From positions 1 to 64,000 of the forward strand of contig JAANDG010000386.1 of NCBI GenBank assembly GCA_036852015.1: 64,000 nt of DNA, read 5' to 3'. This document shows, one piece after another, positions 26,301 through 38,646 of the stretch; the first letter of the stretch is position 1, and each line of letters starts with the position of its first letter. Both the position numbers and the translations under genes were made by a program. The DNA is from Pelodera strongyloides (taxonomy: Eukaryota; Nematoda; Chromadorea; Rhabditida; Rhabditidae). The notes under the pieces are model-generated. The model was not told the DNA's origin and did not search any database. It saw only the letters and a list, made by a program, of their open reading frames with translations.

Positions 26301-28902
26301 GGTAAGATAAGGAAGACAGGGTTTCTTAGAGACAAGCGATTCAACTTGACCTTATTGGCGACGGGAGGTATGAGTATAGGGATGCGCAACTCGATCATAT
26401 GATCATAGGTGCACGAAGGTGTATAGATTCCATTAGTATGTACGAGGATGTAGGAAGATGCCCCGTTGTACTGTAGATGTACAGGAGATGTCTTCTCTAA
26501 TAACTACATTCTCAGCGCGCAAATGCGCAACCGCGTCCGCGGAAAAGAGATGGCTTTTTAACATGGGAAAGGTGGAGACGCAGAAAAGAGGCTTCTCTGT
26601 GTCTCGAATTTTTCAATGCAATTTGCAATCTTTTCCCGCTGACGCGGCTACGCATTTCCGCGCTGCGCGCCTGAGTACCGGAGAAGCCTCCAAGTGGATA
26701 ATAAGACTCACAAATCGTGTTCCAATCGTTTCCACATCGTACCCATTTCGATGATTCTCCACTCACAATTTTGAAGAGATATATGCCGACCCAAGCAATT
26801 ATCACATTATAATAGATGCCCACACTCACAGACACCAGGGCCATGGCCCAACCGATTCCTGGAGATAATTAGCGGTAAAAATCAATAATAAGGCGAACAA
26901 TTATGAAAATAGCTCACTAAATTAACAGGAAACACACCTTGCATTGCGGGCATAAACTTGTAGAAGACGACACTAGGACCACCCTGAAAGTAGATCTTTT
27001 TTCGGAACTTTATATTTATTTATTTGCATTTTGTTTATCTGTTTTCGAAGTAAATAGTGATTGAACTTCATATGCATTGGTCTTTCTTTTATTTAACCGT
27101 AACTTTTACAGTCTTACTGTTGGAAACGGGTTTAGCGTAGCACGGTAGAAGAAAGGGTAAAAAATAGAAACCTGTAGATATTGTCCAAGACAGAACTCAA
27201 AGTAGAGAAGTGGTAGACCAAATAGCATACTACATGTGATATAGGGAATGAGGAAAGCACCTAAAGTCATTACTTTACTGTACATGGATTGCTGTACTTA
27301 TGACTATGGTACTGCATTAGATACCTTATGGTAACAGTTTGATTTTAAGTCGAAACAGGAATTCCCTCGACTTTTATATAAGAAAATAATCCTTACACAA
27401 TTTGCCCCGGGAGGTTATAGTTTCGGAAGAACCTTGCCGAACCCAATATTTTAGAGATTTATTTTGATTTAACTTTTGTTTCGTTGGTTAAAAGTACTCC
27501 AATAAGTTACCTCCTCCATTTTCGTATGCTAATGCGGGGAATCTCCAAATGTTTCCCAATCCGACTGAATAACCAACACAAGTGAGAATGAACTGAACAC
27601 CGTTTGACCAGCGATCACGCTCCGATTCTGAAGTGAATTCATTTTAGGAGATTCCATTTTCAAGACAACAACGTCAAAGCCACAGTGGTCCTAGGCTGAA
27701 GAGGTCGGGCAATTTTCTTCTGGAACTCGTAGTCTACTCTTCTCACATACGCACCACGGCTGAATTTGTATTGAACCACCCTTGAATATAAATAGAAAAG
27801 TGCTTTTGAAGCGTAAAATGGTACTCATAAGATTCATAGCTTAACTTCACATGATTATTCAATGGAAAGTTGAGATGTACAGTGCACTTCCTTCCAGAGG
27901 AACTACAGGGTTCAGGCATTCCACATAAGCTACTGTAGTCCGTAGTGTGCATTAAATTCCATTGTCTCATAAAATCAAACCCCTGGCGTAAGAACAAAAT
28001 TAAAAAGAACATACCATTGGTGGTATTTGTATTGGACTTCTCACTCGGTTTCTTATCGGATGGCGTCTTCTGTTGGTCAGAATTGTTTCCCGCAGTGCCG
28101 GTTTGCGCACTACTTTTTGTTTCGGTCTCTGGCCTGGTGTAAATCTAGTTTATTTGACTGTGTATCTCGCCGTCTATTCGGCTCACGACTCACGACCTCT
28201 GCAGAACAAATCAGATGCCATATTATCGTACACCCATGAGTCACCACTACCTATGACGTCATCACTACGTACCCACCCCAGTGACTTCATTACTCATAAT
28301 AGCTCGTATAAAAATGCAATCTACATACTTGGAACTTGGAACACTGTATTTGTATTATGTACTGAATCATCGTTGAATAGAAAAGTACGCTCGTGAAGCC
28401 GAAGGGTTGCGAGAAAACTTTCATTGGGAAGGTCCCTATCGCTCTGAACCTAACCCGCGCAATGCGGTTTTGCAGGGGCGCACTGTGCGGGAATGTGTGC
28501 GGGAAAGTCTGCGCGCTCAGTTGGGCGGAGAAATTTGACAAAAAATATGATTTTACATATATTTTCCGGAAGCAAGCCGTGCGGGAAAACATGCGGGAAA
28601 GTATGCTCACATACCAAAACATCGGAAAAGTTCGCGCTCAGACTTTGACCACGCGGGAAAGTCCGCGCGCGCACTCTGACCATGCGGGCATGTCTACCCG
28701 CACACCCATCGCGCGTGAATGTCTGCGGCGCTCTGCGCGCCTCAGAACGTAGGGGTTACGGTATTGGTGCTTCTTTACACTTTACACGTCGGAGGGGAAA
28801 GAGATAATAAAATTTAGGAAACCTCTATTCAATTTCCACCAACCCGTTTTCTTTCTTCACTAACGGCTCATCCTCCTCCTTATCTTTTGAAGACGTTGAC
28901 AT
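20329..28902 (-). CDS. SLC6-family sodium-coupled neurotransmitter/amino-acid transporter
   Basis: A twelve-helix plasma-membrane symporter that uses the sodium (and usually chloride) gradient to import amino acids or transmitters. Exons in transcription order: 28902-28844, 28133-28015, 27627-27511, 27260-27172, 26983-26938, 26858-26712, (26670-26652 proposed), 25691-25634, 25324-25210, 24976-24879, 24728-24624, 24142-24019, 23246-23130, 22616-22492, 22281-22182, 21945-21815, 21539-21467, 21135-21038, 20707-20600, 20427-20329. All are in phase, giving about 648 residues. Family signatures: [59 protein letters not shown] and DWREAF near the C terminus. TM1 has Gly where monoamine carriers have Asp, so an amino-acid, GABA or glycine-type substrate is likelier. 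The N terminus is long, polar and rich in Lys, Glu and Ser. The second extracellular loop ([10 protein letters not shown]) is the only uncertain stretch. Subfamily not assignable by eye. Confidence 0.93.
21549..21681. repeat. 25-bp tandem repeat in SLC6 intron
   Basis: About 5.3 copies of ACGCCAGATACATATACGCC plus GGTAT. The array lies in the transporter intron between exons 21815-21945 and 21467-21539, starting within about 10 bp of the downstream exon's acceptor. Open frames here ([17 protein letters not shown]) are repeat translations. Confidence 0.9.
22938..23074. mobile_element. CCCCGAT-iteron element, copy 1
   Basis: Begins CATGGGAAATTAAAAAACCC and ends ATCGGGGTTTTCACGTCTTGTG, with TA on each side. 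Inside, CCCGAT/ATCGGG boxes recur at short intervals with CAAGTCCCTCAAA between them. Both ends match the nested copy at 41478-41650. Intronic within the SLC6 gene, with no coding potential. Confidence 0.6.
23282..23672. mobile_element. MITE, AAGGG-AGGCCCAT family, interior type A
   Basis: A 391-bp foldback with terminal repeat AAGGGACAGGCCCATCAAA and its complement ending GGGCCTGTCCCTT, flanked by TA on both sides as in Tc1/mariner-type insertions. The arms extend inward to about 150 bp (TTTGCCATGGAAAACTTTTT against its complement), leaving a short centre. It lies in an SLC6 intron. Confidence 0.8.
23804..23987. mobile_element. GTTAAAGC foldback element, copy 1
   Basis: Ends are GTTAAAGC and GCTTTAAC. 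Just inside, GGTTTTTGAAACACATCGA pairs with CGACGATGCGTTTCAAAAACC at the other end. The AT-rich centre includes CGAGCTAAATGTGAGCAAATTAGC. A related copy lies in FAN1 at 60078-60274. It is 31 bp from SLC6 exon 24019-24142. Confidence 0.6.
24359..24600. mobile_element. MITE, AAGGG-AGGCCCAT family, type B, truncated copy
   Basis: Starts AAGGGTCAAGCCCATTTCAA and follows the left half of the 41277-41853 element closely for about 240 bp, through CAGTATTCAGCAATTTACCA to GGCCAATCAG. It then stops abruptly about 24 bp from SLC6 exon 24624-24728. The right half and right terminal repeat are missing. It shows the uninterrupted sequence of the site that is interrupted in the other copy. Confidence 0.75.
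25423..25513. repeat. GC-rich imperfect hairpin in SLC6 intron
   Basis: GGTGCGCGGCCTAC pairs with GTAGGCGGCGCACC, and inside it AATGGGTGGGC pairs with GCCCACCCATT around a short loop rich in CACA. Probably a small foldback element. A shorter related palindrome (GGCCGACATATGTCCGG) abuts it on the left. Confidence 0.55.
28497..28662. promoter_or_regulatory. Cluster of GCGGGAAA (E2F-type) motifs in SLC6 intron 1
   Basis: GCGGGAAA occurs four times in about 165 bp, near 28499, 28581, 28593 and 28653, with near-matches around them. The reverse complement TTTCCCGC is a classic E2F/DP site. The block is GC-rich and lies between the first two coding exons of the transporter. It may equally be a degenerate minisatellite of a TGCGGGAAAGT unit, and function is unproven. 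Confidence 0.3.
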
Positions 28903-30222
28903 TCGTCGAATGTAGACTACAAACTAGCAAATGGAGGGGATAACACATTTATCCACTTATCTACCCATCATTAGAATATGCTAATTTCCTGATTGCAACT
29001 ATTTTTGTAGTACAAGTATCTAGTGTTTCATGTATAGTGCAACCCACACACTTTTTTCAAATAGCGTAATTAGTACTTTCTAATACAAGCACTTGCTCCT
29101 TTATTCAAGGTGTTTGTTTCACTAGTCTTCAAGGCCTTGGGCCCTAAGCAGTCCTCCGGCAAGGGCCTGAGGGGATCGAGCAGTACTCACTCGGCTGTTG
29201 GTGATTTCAAAATATTCACTGGTCATTCCTGAACACTGGTTGCGTGCGTTAGAAGCGTACCATGCATTGGACCGGCCATTCTATAGAATAGAAAATAGTA
29301 AGAAAACTTGTTTGTCCTGTTATAGAGTTATTTAGAAGAATGTAGCTACACCCCTTTTTCTTAATTATTATTTTACCCATCCTCTCCTTATTACACCCTA
29401 CCGTTCTCATACAATATCTGTAACAAGCACTAACAAATCTACAAGTTAGTAGTCATACTCCTACGCCAACACTGCAAATACCGAAACATCAAAACCATGT
29501 CTCGAGTCAATTATAAAAATATTTATTAAATTCTTTACATTGAAAGACTGGAATAAATAATTTGGAATGCATAAATGCTAAAAATAATCACAGAAACACG
29601 AAGCACCAAACATCTATACAATATATACATGCAATGCGTAATAAATAACTATAGAACACAAGGTGGTGCTCTGAAAAAGCCCGTAATATAACCCCATATA
29701 CAGTATATTTACTAGCAAAAGTTTCCCATTATTTGCTACACACTTTTCTAAGTTACTGCACAAATTATCGACTGAAACACGTACTATAAACGTATAAACT
29801 AAATGTCGTGATGCAAGAATAGGTAGTGGGGTAGAAAGTTAGGAACCATGGAGTAAAATACTAGAAAAGAGTTGTAATCTTATTGGATTTAATGGTCCAA
29901 CACAGTATAATGCAATTAGATTATGCAAATGCTTGAGATTCACCGAACTAGCTCGGCAAATGATACACTATACTACAGCTCTGAATACCCAACAATACGC
30001 ATCTTACTTATAAACTATACACATAAAGCAAAAAATAAAACAAATTAAAACACGAAAGTGAATAGACCTCTGCATTTTTTGTACTGTTATGTTACTAGCA
30101 CTCAGCTCTGCCTACTGAAAACCTAGTTTCCCTTGAACTATGCAATCACAAACTTTGACCTAACAACAAATAGAGCTATCCCAAATAACATATTACCGAA
30201 TGCCGAGATTAATTGCATCCCG
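28903..30222 (-). other. Spacer between SPE-39 and SLC6, with one orphan exon-like frame
   Basis: Mostly AT-rich sequence with no gene found. The one exception is 29122-29280 on the minus strand, which has a plausible acceptor (ttctatag) and an open frame (NGRSNAWYASNARNQCSG and onward) ending at a stop. I first took it for the last exon of SPE-39, but that gene ends earlier in the conserved RIKWKN. The frame has no assigned gene. It could be an alternative 3' exon or noise. Confidence 0.4.
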
Positions 30223-33200
30223 TTAGTTTTTCCATTTGATCCTCTGAAATAGAGTTGTTAAAAATCAGTGGTGAACAAGAACAAGAACACACCAAAACAT
30301 TGTTTCGAGCCGTAATTTCGTAATGTCAAAAGATTAAGCAGATTTACTAATTTCGTAATTCGTCGCTAAAAGAAATATCAAGCTCACCGAATTATTGATC
30401 ATCGCCATCGCTTTATAATAATCCGGAGAATTTGGGGTCAGTTTTGATGAATAGATCTGTAGACGATGACGGTCCTTTTGCTGCGAAAGAATTTCGAGCA
30501 CAATCTGAAGAAGTTAAAATAAAGATTATTTAGGGGACATAATAGTGCTTCGAATACAACAAAAGCTAAGTCAAATCCAAATATATCACAAACGACAACC
30601 TGTGAGACAACCTACACGCCCGTACTAAGCTCTTACTTTCTATTTCATACAACTGCAGGGAAAGTCGCACAAAATTAATGAATGATCGCATTCTAATTCT
30701 ATACATGAAAAAAGTTACAGGACAGGATTCACGTTACGCCTGAATTTCAAGCCTGACTTTAAAGCTTACAACGGCTGTTTTTTTTCATCCCCATATAGTA
30801 TGCAAAGAACATTGTTAGTCTAATGATATTAATTTGTGCACAACATATGGGGGATGCAGTTGCCCACCACCACCACACGTTTCAAAAATCAGAGCGGTAA
30901 ATCGCTTTAAAGGCAAAATTGTCAACATAGACATCCAAGCGAGCTTTCCCTCGACACTCTCGACAGTCTAGCATTGTTGCATATTCAACTGACCTCCGTT
31001 GCGAAGTACTTCTCTGCCAGTTGTAATCGTTGATCTGCATCGTTCACATTCCGAAGGAGTCGACACAACAACTAAAACACATACAATATTTATGAATATA
31101 CGAAGAGTGGTAAAGCGTTCCTTTGTGGTAGTAATCACTTCATCGCAAGCACTACCATCATATCATTCTAGACAACCACTGTTCCAAGTTCCAGAAAGGT
31201 CTAATGTACTATTCTTGAATAAATCAATAAACGCACATCCTTTGGAGGTTGCACTTCATTCTCGTGAAGAACAAACATGACATTCTCAATGCTGACCGGA
31301 CAATTGGGGGCCAATGGCTGTCCACCCACACGAGACGTCAGCGAACCGATTATCGACTTGGGAAGCAAAAGTTTCTCTGGAAAAAATCAAAAGATGTAAA
31401 GTGCAAGTAAATAATGCATAAAAAGTTGCACATGGCATACAACACACGGTGTGTATACTGCAAAAATTACACCACTGACTGAAATATAATAATACTATAG
31501 TTTATTGAACAGATCACATATATCAAAGAAGACACACATAATCAAATGGATACCCTAAGACGAACTTCGAACATGCTTCACAACAGCTCGTACTGACAAG
31601 GGGCCAAAATATATCAAGATAATAGTTGGTTCAAAACGATATGTTTCTATAAGTATTCTATAAGTTCATCAATCAACTCTTATTTTAAATTTTAAGAAGA
31701 GATAAACTGACCAACATCCGGCCATCTAAATTGGGCAACGAGTGCAGATACTGCCGTCCACACGAACAGCTTTTCACTGAATGCACACTGATGTCTGAGG
31801 GCTTGGGGTGACGAGGCGGAGGGCTGAAAAGACAAAGATGACACATCGAAAGGAAATAGGTGAAACATACCCTGGATTCTACGTGTATCATTTTCATTAA
31901 ATAGTTGCCTTTTCTCAGATTCAAGAGATGAAACTAAATCCAAAATACTAGCCTACCGCAGCATAATACACAGGGCGTAATCATAGGAGCTTGAAAGGTG
32001 ACATAGGAATGGCCGTTAAGCATAAGAAACCTACCGGCTGTGAATCGAAATGGTAGAGACACAAGTAGTAGAGTGTGTGTATTGGTGGTTGTCCGGTCAA
32101 AACTACTCGGTCGGGCAGTTTAATCTTTCCACTTCGATCCTCTTTGTCTACGGCCTTAAAATAATTAGTAATCATAGAAATCTTCATTTTATCGTGTCTT
32201 CTATATTTTGGAATCATCGTAATACACATGCGTGGCCGCAAAGGCTTATTTCGACTTCTGACCTGGCAATTGTGTCAAGGATTTCTTATTTTACGATTTA
32301 CGATAACGTCAAAAAATATACATATGAAAAATTACACATGTTGCCCGCATTAGCAAAGGAAGCTAAGAAGAAAACAATACCTCTACAGCCATTTGTGTAT
32401 TCAATAGATTGACGTGGCGTCCAATAACTCCCTGTTCCCACTGGAGGGTTGGATCGGAGAAAGCTGATGTCAGACATTTTTTGAGACCATTCAGCTAAAA
32501 CTATGTTTATAACTTTTCAACAAAATCAAAATATAATTGTGAAGCAATACGCAAATTAACATGTTATGACAAATGACAATGGATGTTTACAACAAACACA
32601 TGGAACGGAACGGAACTGTATCACTTTTTTTCTACAAGATTTAAACATTCTTTGAATTTATCACGGGGTCTAGTGACTACGCTATACGCTTCCACATATG
32701 CACCAGAAATACAACGATACGACCAACCTTTTGCTGTGTGGTCTTCAGTCGCAATGCTGCGGTGTACTCGATAATTGCTGCATCCGAATTCCTTCCAAGA
32801 GCACTGAAGAAAAGACAATTAAGTAAACAACACACAAAACAAATTTGCAAGTACAATGAAGCATGGGCCTTGACAAATAAATAAACAATTAGCGTAAACA
32901 ATAATAGCACAATGCATAATCCGACTTACAACAATGTACTTGTCAATTCGTCGACTTCTCTGATCTCCTTCAAATAGGCAATATATTCATCTGCAGCTTC
33001 TCGGTATTCCAATAATATTTCTCGGAATAGTGTATCCGATAAGGTGTTCTTTAGAAATAAAATTACCTGAAAGCACATATGATCAAGATCAAATTTTATA
33101 TCACCTTATTATATAAAGGAGAAAGGTACAAAAGAAGGGTCGGAGCTCCCTGTTCAGCAAGCCAAAGAGCTCTGCCATTACTTAAACTACCTCTCAGGCG

Positions 33201-36040
33201 TTTGTGGTACAATAAGGCCAACTTTCGAAACTCTTCAAAATAAGCGCAGTCTTATTACATAAACTTTGGGATGTTTCAGACGTTTCCCGCCTGTTAATAT
33301 AATACAAACAAAATATCAATTTTTGTTAGGGGATAACTTGCCTATCCTCTTAACCGATACCGACTACCGACCCGCCCACCCGCACCCGCCTTACTATTAC
33401 TATATACTAAGTACACCCCAAAAACACATGACGCATAACACAAACTATACAATGTATGGTGTAAGTAACGAACTGACTACCGTATACAAAATGACCAAAA
33501 CCTACAGTAAGAATAATTTCCCCGTCGACCGCATCAATTGCCTCTTTCAAAAGGTCCAGTTTTTCTTGTTTCGACCTGAAAGAAAACCTTACTCTATTTT
33601 TGGGATGTTTAGTTTAAACCATACAAATATACTCCGTCTGCGCACAAAATGTGCTTTGAAGGAGTATAATAACTGGAAACGTTACAACCAATAGCCAAAT
33701 ACCTGTAAAGGTCGAGTGACACAGTTTCCCCTTTTATTAGTCGTCCAATGGTCTCTCTGACATTAGGGGCGCGATACCTCTCAGCTCGAATAGTCTAAAT
33801 AAACATAACCTCGTAAAATGAATAGAAAGCAACGCATAAAGCACCCCGCCAAATGCGGACGATTAGCCAAATCACCTCCCGATCCATAAGGCATTATATG
33901 CAAATTAGTCTAAATCACCTCCCGACCCGCAATGCATTATATGCAAATTAGTCCAAATCACCTCCGCAAAATGTTGAGATGCGGACCTAATTTATTCCCT
34001 GATAGAAAGTAAACGGCTGTTTATCTATCAAGCCACCTATCATCATCACATCTGAGTGTATGAACATGACAAATGAAAATTCGATGTGTAATGGCAAGCT
34101 TGCATAGGTTTTTTCTAAACAACGCCTTGAGTCTGGGACTTTGGTCTAAATCGTGCACATCAAGATTCTCCGGGACAAGCGCGAATTTGCATATTTGACT
34201 GAAACATATCGATAACACATCCCCTCTACAAATGTAGCCCGCAACTAATCATAATCTAATCAGACTGTCTTCATTCGCGCACAGAATTTATGCCCTGTTT
34301 TCAGTTCATTCGCTCATTAAGTTATCTATTATCTTTTTGTCTCTAACTCTGATAGGCAAGCTCTACCTCCAAGTGCCGTTGGAGTTTCCTGTGTTCAGCT
34401 CTGAGTCTCGAATAGTCCAAGTCCAGTTGCTGTGCTTCGGAGGGCAAACTACTGGCACTGCATTCGGAAGCAGCAATCGACACAGCACTTGTCTCTTTCG
34501 ACAATCCCTAAATGTGCACAAGATAAAAACACAATCGCGCTAGTCGCATACAAACGAACTTGGACATCTGATAAATTTCTCTGTTAGACTAGCTCCAAAC
34601 ATTAGACCTAAAGCTCCAAACATTAGGCCTACCCCTAGTATGCTTTGGGAGAGAGAGGGAGCAGTTCGCACACAGGGCTGGCAGATATTGTCAAAGCTAG
34701 ATAAATGTTTCTGGTGTTGACTTTGGGCGAACAAGCTACGCTACGAGTATATGGAATACTACCCTCATCAGACTTCAGATTATCAGTGACCACTAATCAT
34801 TAGTAAAGCACTTAGCACTAGTAGTGACAAGCACGTCACACAATAAACAAAAAATGTGTAAAAACCTCGTTTCATAAAATATTACACCACACGAGTGGTA
34901 CAAACAACCTCGCGTCATGTAACTCAACAAAAACTTAAATTGCCACCAACAAATAAGACTACTACAGTACCTGTGTCCTCGGAGATCCTACAAATTTGTT
35001 GAGTGCATTGGTTCTCGGTGGCAGACGGTCGCTTCCATTTAGTCCCTTGCGAGGCGAACAACTGCAACACCGCATAAAGAAACGTACAGAGTAAGGGGAA
35101 TGAAAAAAATGTCATCCGTATTTGAATTTGCATATGAACAGTTGGTCACTTTCACCGCTATGTAAAACTCTCAATTAGACTATGAGTCAAGTCAAACTGT
35201 GAGGTGTATCAAAATCCGCACAAAATAAGCTAGTGAAGTTGTGAAGAAATGCAATGCTCAGCCTTATTCATGCTTTACGGCGATAAATATTTCATATAAA
35301 ACTGTAGAGCTGCCATGATACTGGGTAAGAGAAAGCTCAACTCACCTTTCTGATTGAAGAGCCTCTGGTGGTTCGGTGTTTGCCCTCTCTCGTTCGATTG
35401 GCACTGGCGGTTCGGGATTACGAGGGGTCAGAAGTTGTGGATCAACCGATTCAAATAAGTCTTCCAATGCTGCCCGTGCTGTTTCCTGTTAGAAAACTTT
35501 ATAAATTAGGCAAATTTTCAAACTAATAAAACTCCAACTTAAAACCCATTGGTAAGCACACTTGCACACTTATAAAAAAAGTGGACTCAATTACGGTAAT
35601 AAAAATGCAACATATAAAAATATTTTCAGCGTTTTTTTGTTCCTTTGATCAATTTGTGTGAAGTGTGAAGGGTCAAACCACATATTACCAATAATGTATA
35701 AAACCAGTTCACTGACTATCAGTGATTACTGATTATACATCAATATAACATACATCTTATCAGTAATAAATGGCTGAAGGTAAAAAATACTATGTTATCA
35801 GTTCCAGTCACGGTGCTATCATATCACTATCACGTGACCAATCACCTTTACGAAAATACTAAGTATATGCACTACTGAGGAAACTAATGGGAAGAAAAGA
35901 ACGATTGGAGAAAGGAGTAGTTATAAGATAACTACCTGTTTGGAAGCAACATCGTCAAAGAATGAAGATGACGACGATCCGTTTTCATTCCAGTAACTAT
36001 CTTCAGGGTCATCAAATGTAAATTTTCGATGAAAAGCCAT
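30223..36040 (-). CDS. spe-39: VIPAS39 / SPE-39 vesicle-trafficking protein
   Basis: Known family role: VIPAS39 (SPE-39) partners a VPS33-type SM protein in a HOPS-related tether acting in endosome-lysosome traffic and, in nematodes, in sperm organelle formation. Exons: 36040-35936, 35485-35346, 35061-34971, 34507-34367, 33794-33703, 33575-33506, 33066-32930, 32803-32728, 32494-32381, 32154-32035, 31823-31712, 31376-31237, 31071-30994, 30504-30388, 30243-30223. All phases agree, giving 517 residues against about 490 in mammals. Markers: N-terminal acidic FTFDDPEDSYW; the conserved VILFLKNTLSDTLFREILLE core; HTLYYLCLYHFD; and the C-terminal RIKWKN-stop, encoded by a 21-nt final exon. An acceptor (atttttcag) ends one base before the ATG, suggesting trans-splicing. 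Residues about 80-160 are low-complexity and less conserved. Confidence 0.93.
33841..34001. mobile_element. ATGCAAAT/CACCTCCCGA dispersed repeat, copy 1
   Basis: A unit of about 44 bp (CACCTCCCGA, then TGCATTATATGCAAATTAGT, then CTAAAT) is repeated, bounded by CCAAATGCGGAC at the left and ATGCGGACCTAATTTATTC at the right. The copy at 48323-48475 has the same architecture. Located in a SPE-39 intron. Confidence 0.6.
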
Positions 36041-38646
36041 GCTGAAAAATAGACGGGGTTTATGGAGGTTTACATTAAATACAAAAACAAAAATTATATT
36101 ATAGATTATCACTGTGCACATCCAAGGATAAATCTGAAGATTTTCGAAGGGAACAAACAGCGCATTGGAAATATAACCCACGACGATTGCGACGTAAATA
36201 TGATCAATGATCATCACTTAAAAAGTATTCTATTAATTGATTAATTGAAATGCTTAGAACATGTCGCCGCGGGACTACGAGCGAGGACCAGTATAAACAA
36301 AATGTAGAATGTGGATAAAGTAAGTTAAAAGACAAATGAATGTATGCGTGAATAAAGCAGTTCATGAAAAGAGGTAACATGGGGACTTGGGGCACATTCT
36401 TGCAGCTATTTGTTTTCTTTTTATTAAATGAAAAGGATTAAAGCAATGACTGGCCTTCAGTCCTAGCCTTAGTCCTCACACCTACCGAGCAAGTTTCACA
36501 CAGGGTTTTCACTGAATAAAATTCTAATTAATTTAATTAAACACCAAAAGAGCAAAGGCGCGCAAGAAGAACTCGAACGGGGAAATTGCAAAAATATGGG
36601 GAAATTGTTGAATACTACGGTGCCTCGTGTACGATTTTTCTGTGAATTCTTGGGTTGGGGTTGACTTTCACGATTTTTGGCCGAGATATCGCAGTTTCGT
36701 GAGAGTGTGCAGAGAAAGAGCGTAATAATGTATAAAGTGTACGTAAGAATACAAATGACGAAAATTTAAATTTATCGCGCCATATAAAATACTTATAAAA
36801 AATGAATTCTGAATGAATTCTGAATCTCACCTACTCTAACAACACCTCCACCATTGCTACACAATGAGTCGCTATGAAAAACAGGACAAATGGTTTGGTG
36901 TATAAGAGGGGGACAATGCAGCAATAAAGCATCACGACACACAAAGTGAGATGAATATAAGTGAGGTCAGGCCCACTTCCGTATATCGTAGAATATAATA
37001 TTTTTCTTATTTTTTATGAACATTCTTTAGGTATAAGAAGCAAGGTACCATACCCGAAGTTACCCGACAATTTACCGCGTATGTGGCAGCTAAAGCCCAA
37101 AGATATGCAATGGATACACTCATTTGCCAATGCCAATGCGGTCCATAGACTAATGCTAGATAGACATAAAAGATACGCCACATAGGTGGCAGCTAAAGCT
37201 CGCACGCTGCCGTTAAGGGTTTTTGGCCCTTTAAGGATCAACCTTGTTTTTTGAGTACACAAAAAGGTGTGCACCCGAGGACGGAAACAAATAAGTGTCA
37301 AAAGATTAGCATTGAGGGCAACGTCCTGCGGTTCATATAAGAAGGCATATAAACCCTTGGCTAATAGTGTATCTCATTCTATCATTTGGATCTTCAAATG
37401 GTTTGCCGGGTCCCCACAAAACCGCAGGTTCGCATATATCTGCCTACGGTCTGAGAAGAAACTGCCTACGGTCTGACAGAGCCGATAAGTCTGCTCACGG
37501 TTTACGGAACGTCTCAAAACCGTCATCTTCCCCTGGACAGTAGCTCGAGTGAGGACGCATGGCGGAGTGGCCTGTGGCGCAGCGGAACAAATCCCGTCAC
37601 TTGGAGTGGCAGAGTGGCCTGTGTGCCCTCATCCCATCGGACTCAGAAGACAAAAAGACGTCAATCTCTCCCTGTTACTCTCTTGCGCAAGAAACTTATT
37701 CCAGCTATTGTCGGTGTTTTCACGGTTCAACTCAATATACGTTTAATTACCATTTTTATTTGGACAACACTTGAATTAATCCATTTAAGAAACTGTGATA
37801 TTGGGGCATATTCAACGAAAAATTGATCCGATCAATTCCTTCGAAAAAACAGGCCTTGATCGGGGCCATATCGTTTTTTTTTTTTGGAAAATAATCGGAG
37901 TATTATCGGGGGTTTGGGATATGATCGGGGCCATATCGGGTTTTCGAAAAAATAATCGGGGCCTTCTTGAGGTTTTTTGAAATAATTGGTTTCCCCTTTC
38001 CTGTGAATGCTCCGCTTCCCACTGGTGGCTAAAGACGACATTATTGATGCCATTTCGGATTGATTGTGTGCATGGTTAAATATATTTCTTTAATTTAAAA
38101 CCTGTTTTTTTTTGTTGTTTCGGATTGCCGGTTTGCCAGTTGTAGATACCGTACACAATTAATCAAGTGCTGTCAAATCAGTGTCGAACGCGCGGTAGTT
38201 TCCCTCCGCCTTTCCAGTGTTCGCCAAAATCATCCGGCGATCTCGCGAACCACCAAATCGTTTTTGCGTGCTTTCTCTATTTTAAAACTTTCTTGGTTAG
38301 TGTTTTCGCTTTTCTTCATTGAAGACCAACCATTTTGAAGGTTTCCTTGAAACATGACCTCATTTCCATTCGTAAGTGTTGGAAAGGAGGTCGAAAGTAC
38401 GCAGCAAGTACAAATCTAGTGGAAATTGAGTCGTTTCCCATATTCGGCTGTACTTCACATTATGCCCTGTTAATCGCTCCCAGCTAGCCTTACTGTGTTA
38501 CCAAGTAATGCTGGTGTTGATTTAAGCGGCAAGATAGGAATTACAGGAACCCTCAGGCTCCAATCGTTTTCTGTATTTGTATTTATCTTCCATTTGTTTA
38601 TCCTTTTTGTTCGCCGTCATAACGAGTACTTTCAGGGTACCCAATT
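36041..38646. other. Divergent intergenic region between SPE-39 and DLST
   Basis: About 2.6 kb separates two divergently transcribed starts, so promoters of both genes should lie here, but no core element is recognisable. Near 38355 a short open frame (MTSFPF) ends at a good donor (gtaagt) that could splice to the acceptor tactttcag at 38635, 11 bp before the DLST start. Read that way it would be an upstream frame, out of phase with DLST. A tRNA-A-box-like GTGGCGCAGCGG at about 37577 has no matching B box. Confidence 0.5.
37850..38005. mobile_element. CCCCGAT-iteron element, divergent copy
   Basis: Boxes of GATCGGGGCCATATCG repeat several times, and the right end reads TTTCCCCTTTCCTGTG, like the TTTCCTGTG terminus of the other copies. 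The left terminus is not clear. It lies upstream of DLST, in the spacer between the divergent genes. Confidence 0.5.

Noticed and set aside
28393..28752. 119-residue Arg/Cys-rich plus-strand frame
   Set aside because: Comes from the GC-rich GCGGGAAA block inside the SLC6 intron. No start context, splice support or recognisable domain.
29122..29280. Final coding exon of SPE-39
   Set aside because: The 21-nt exon at 30223-30243 encodes the family's conserved C terminus (RIKWKN-stop), so the main transcript should end there.
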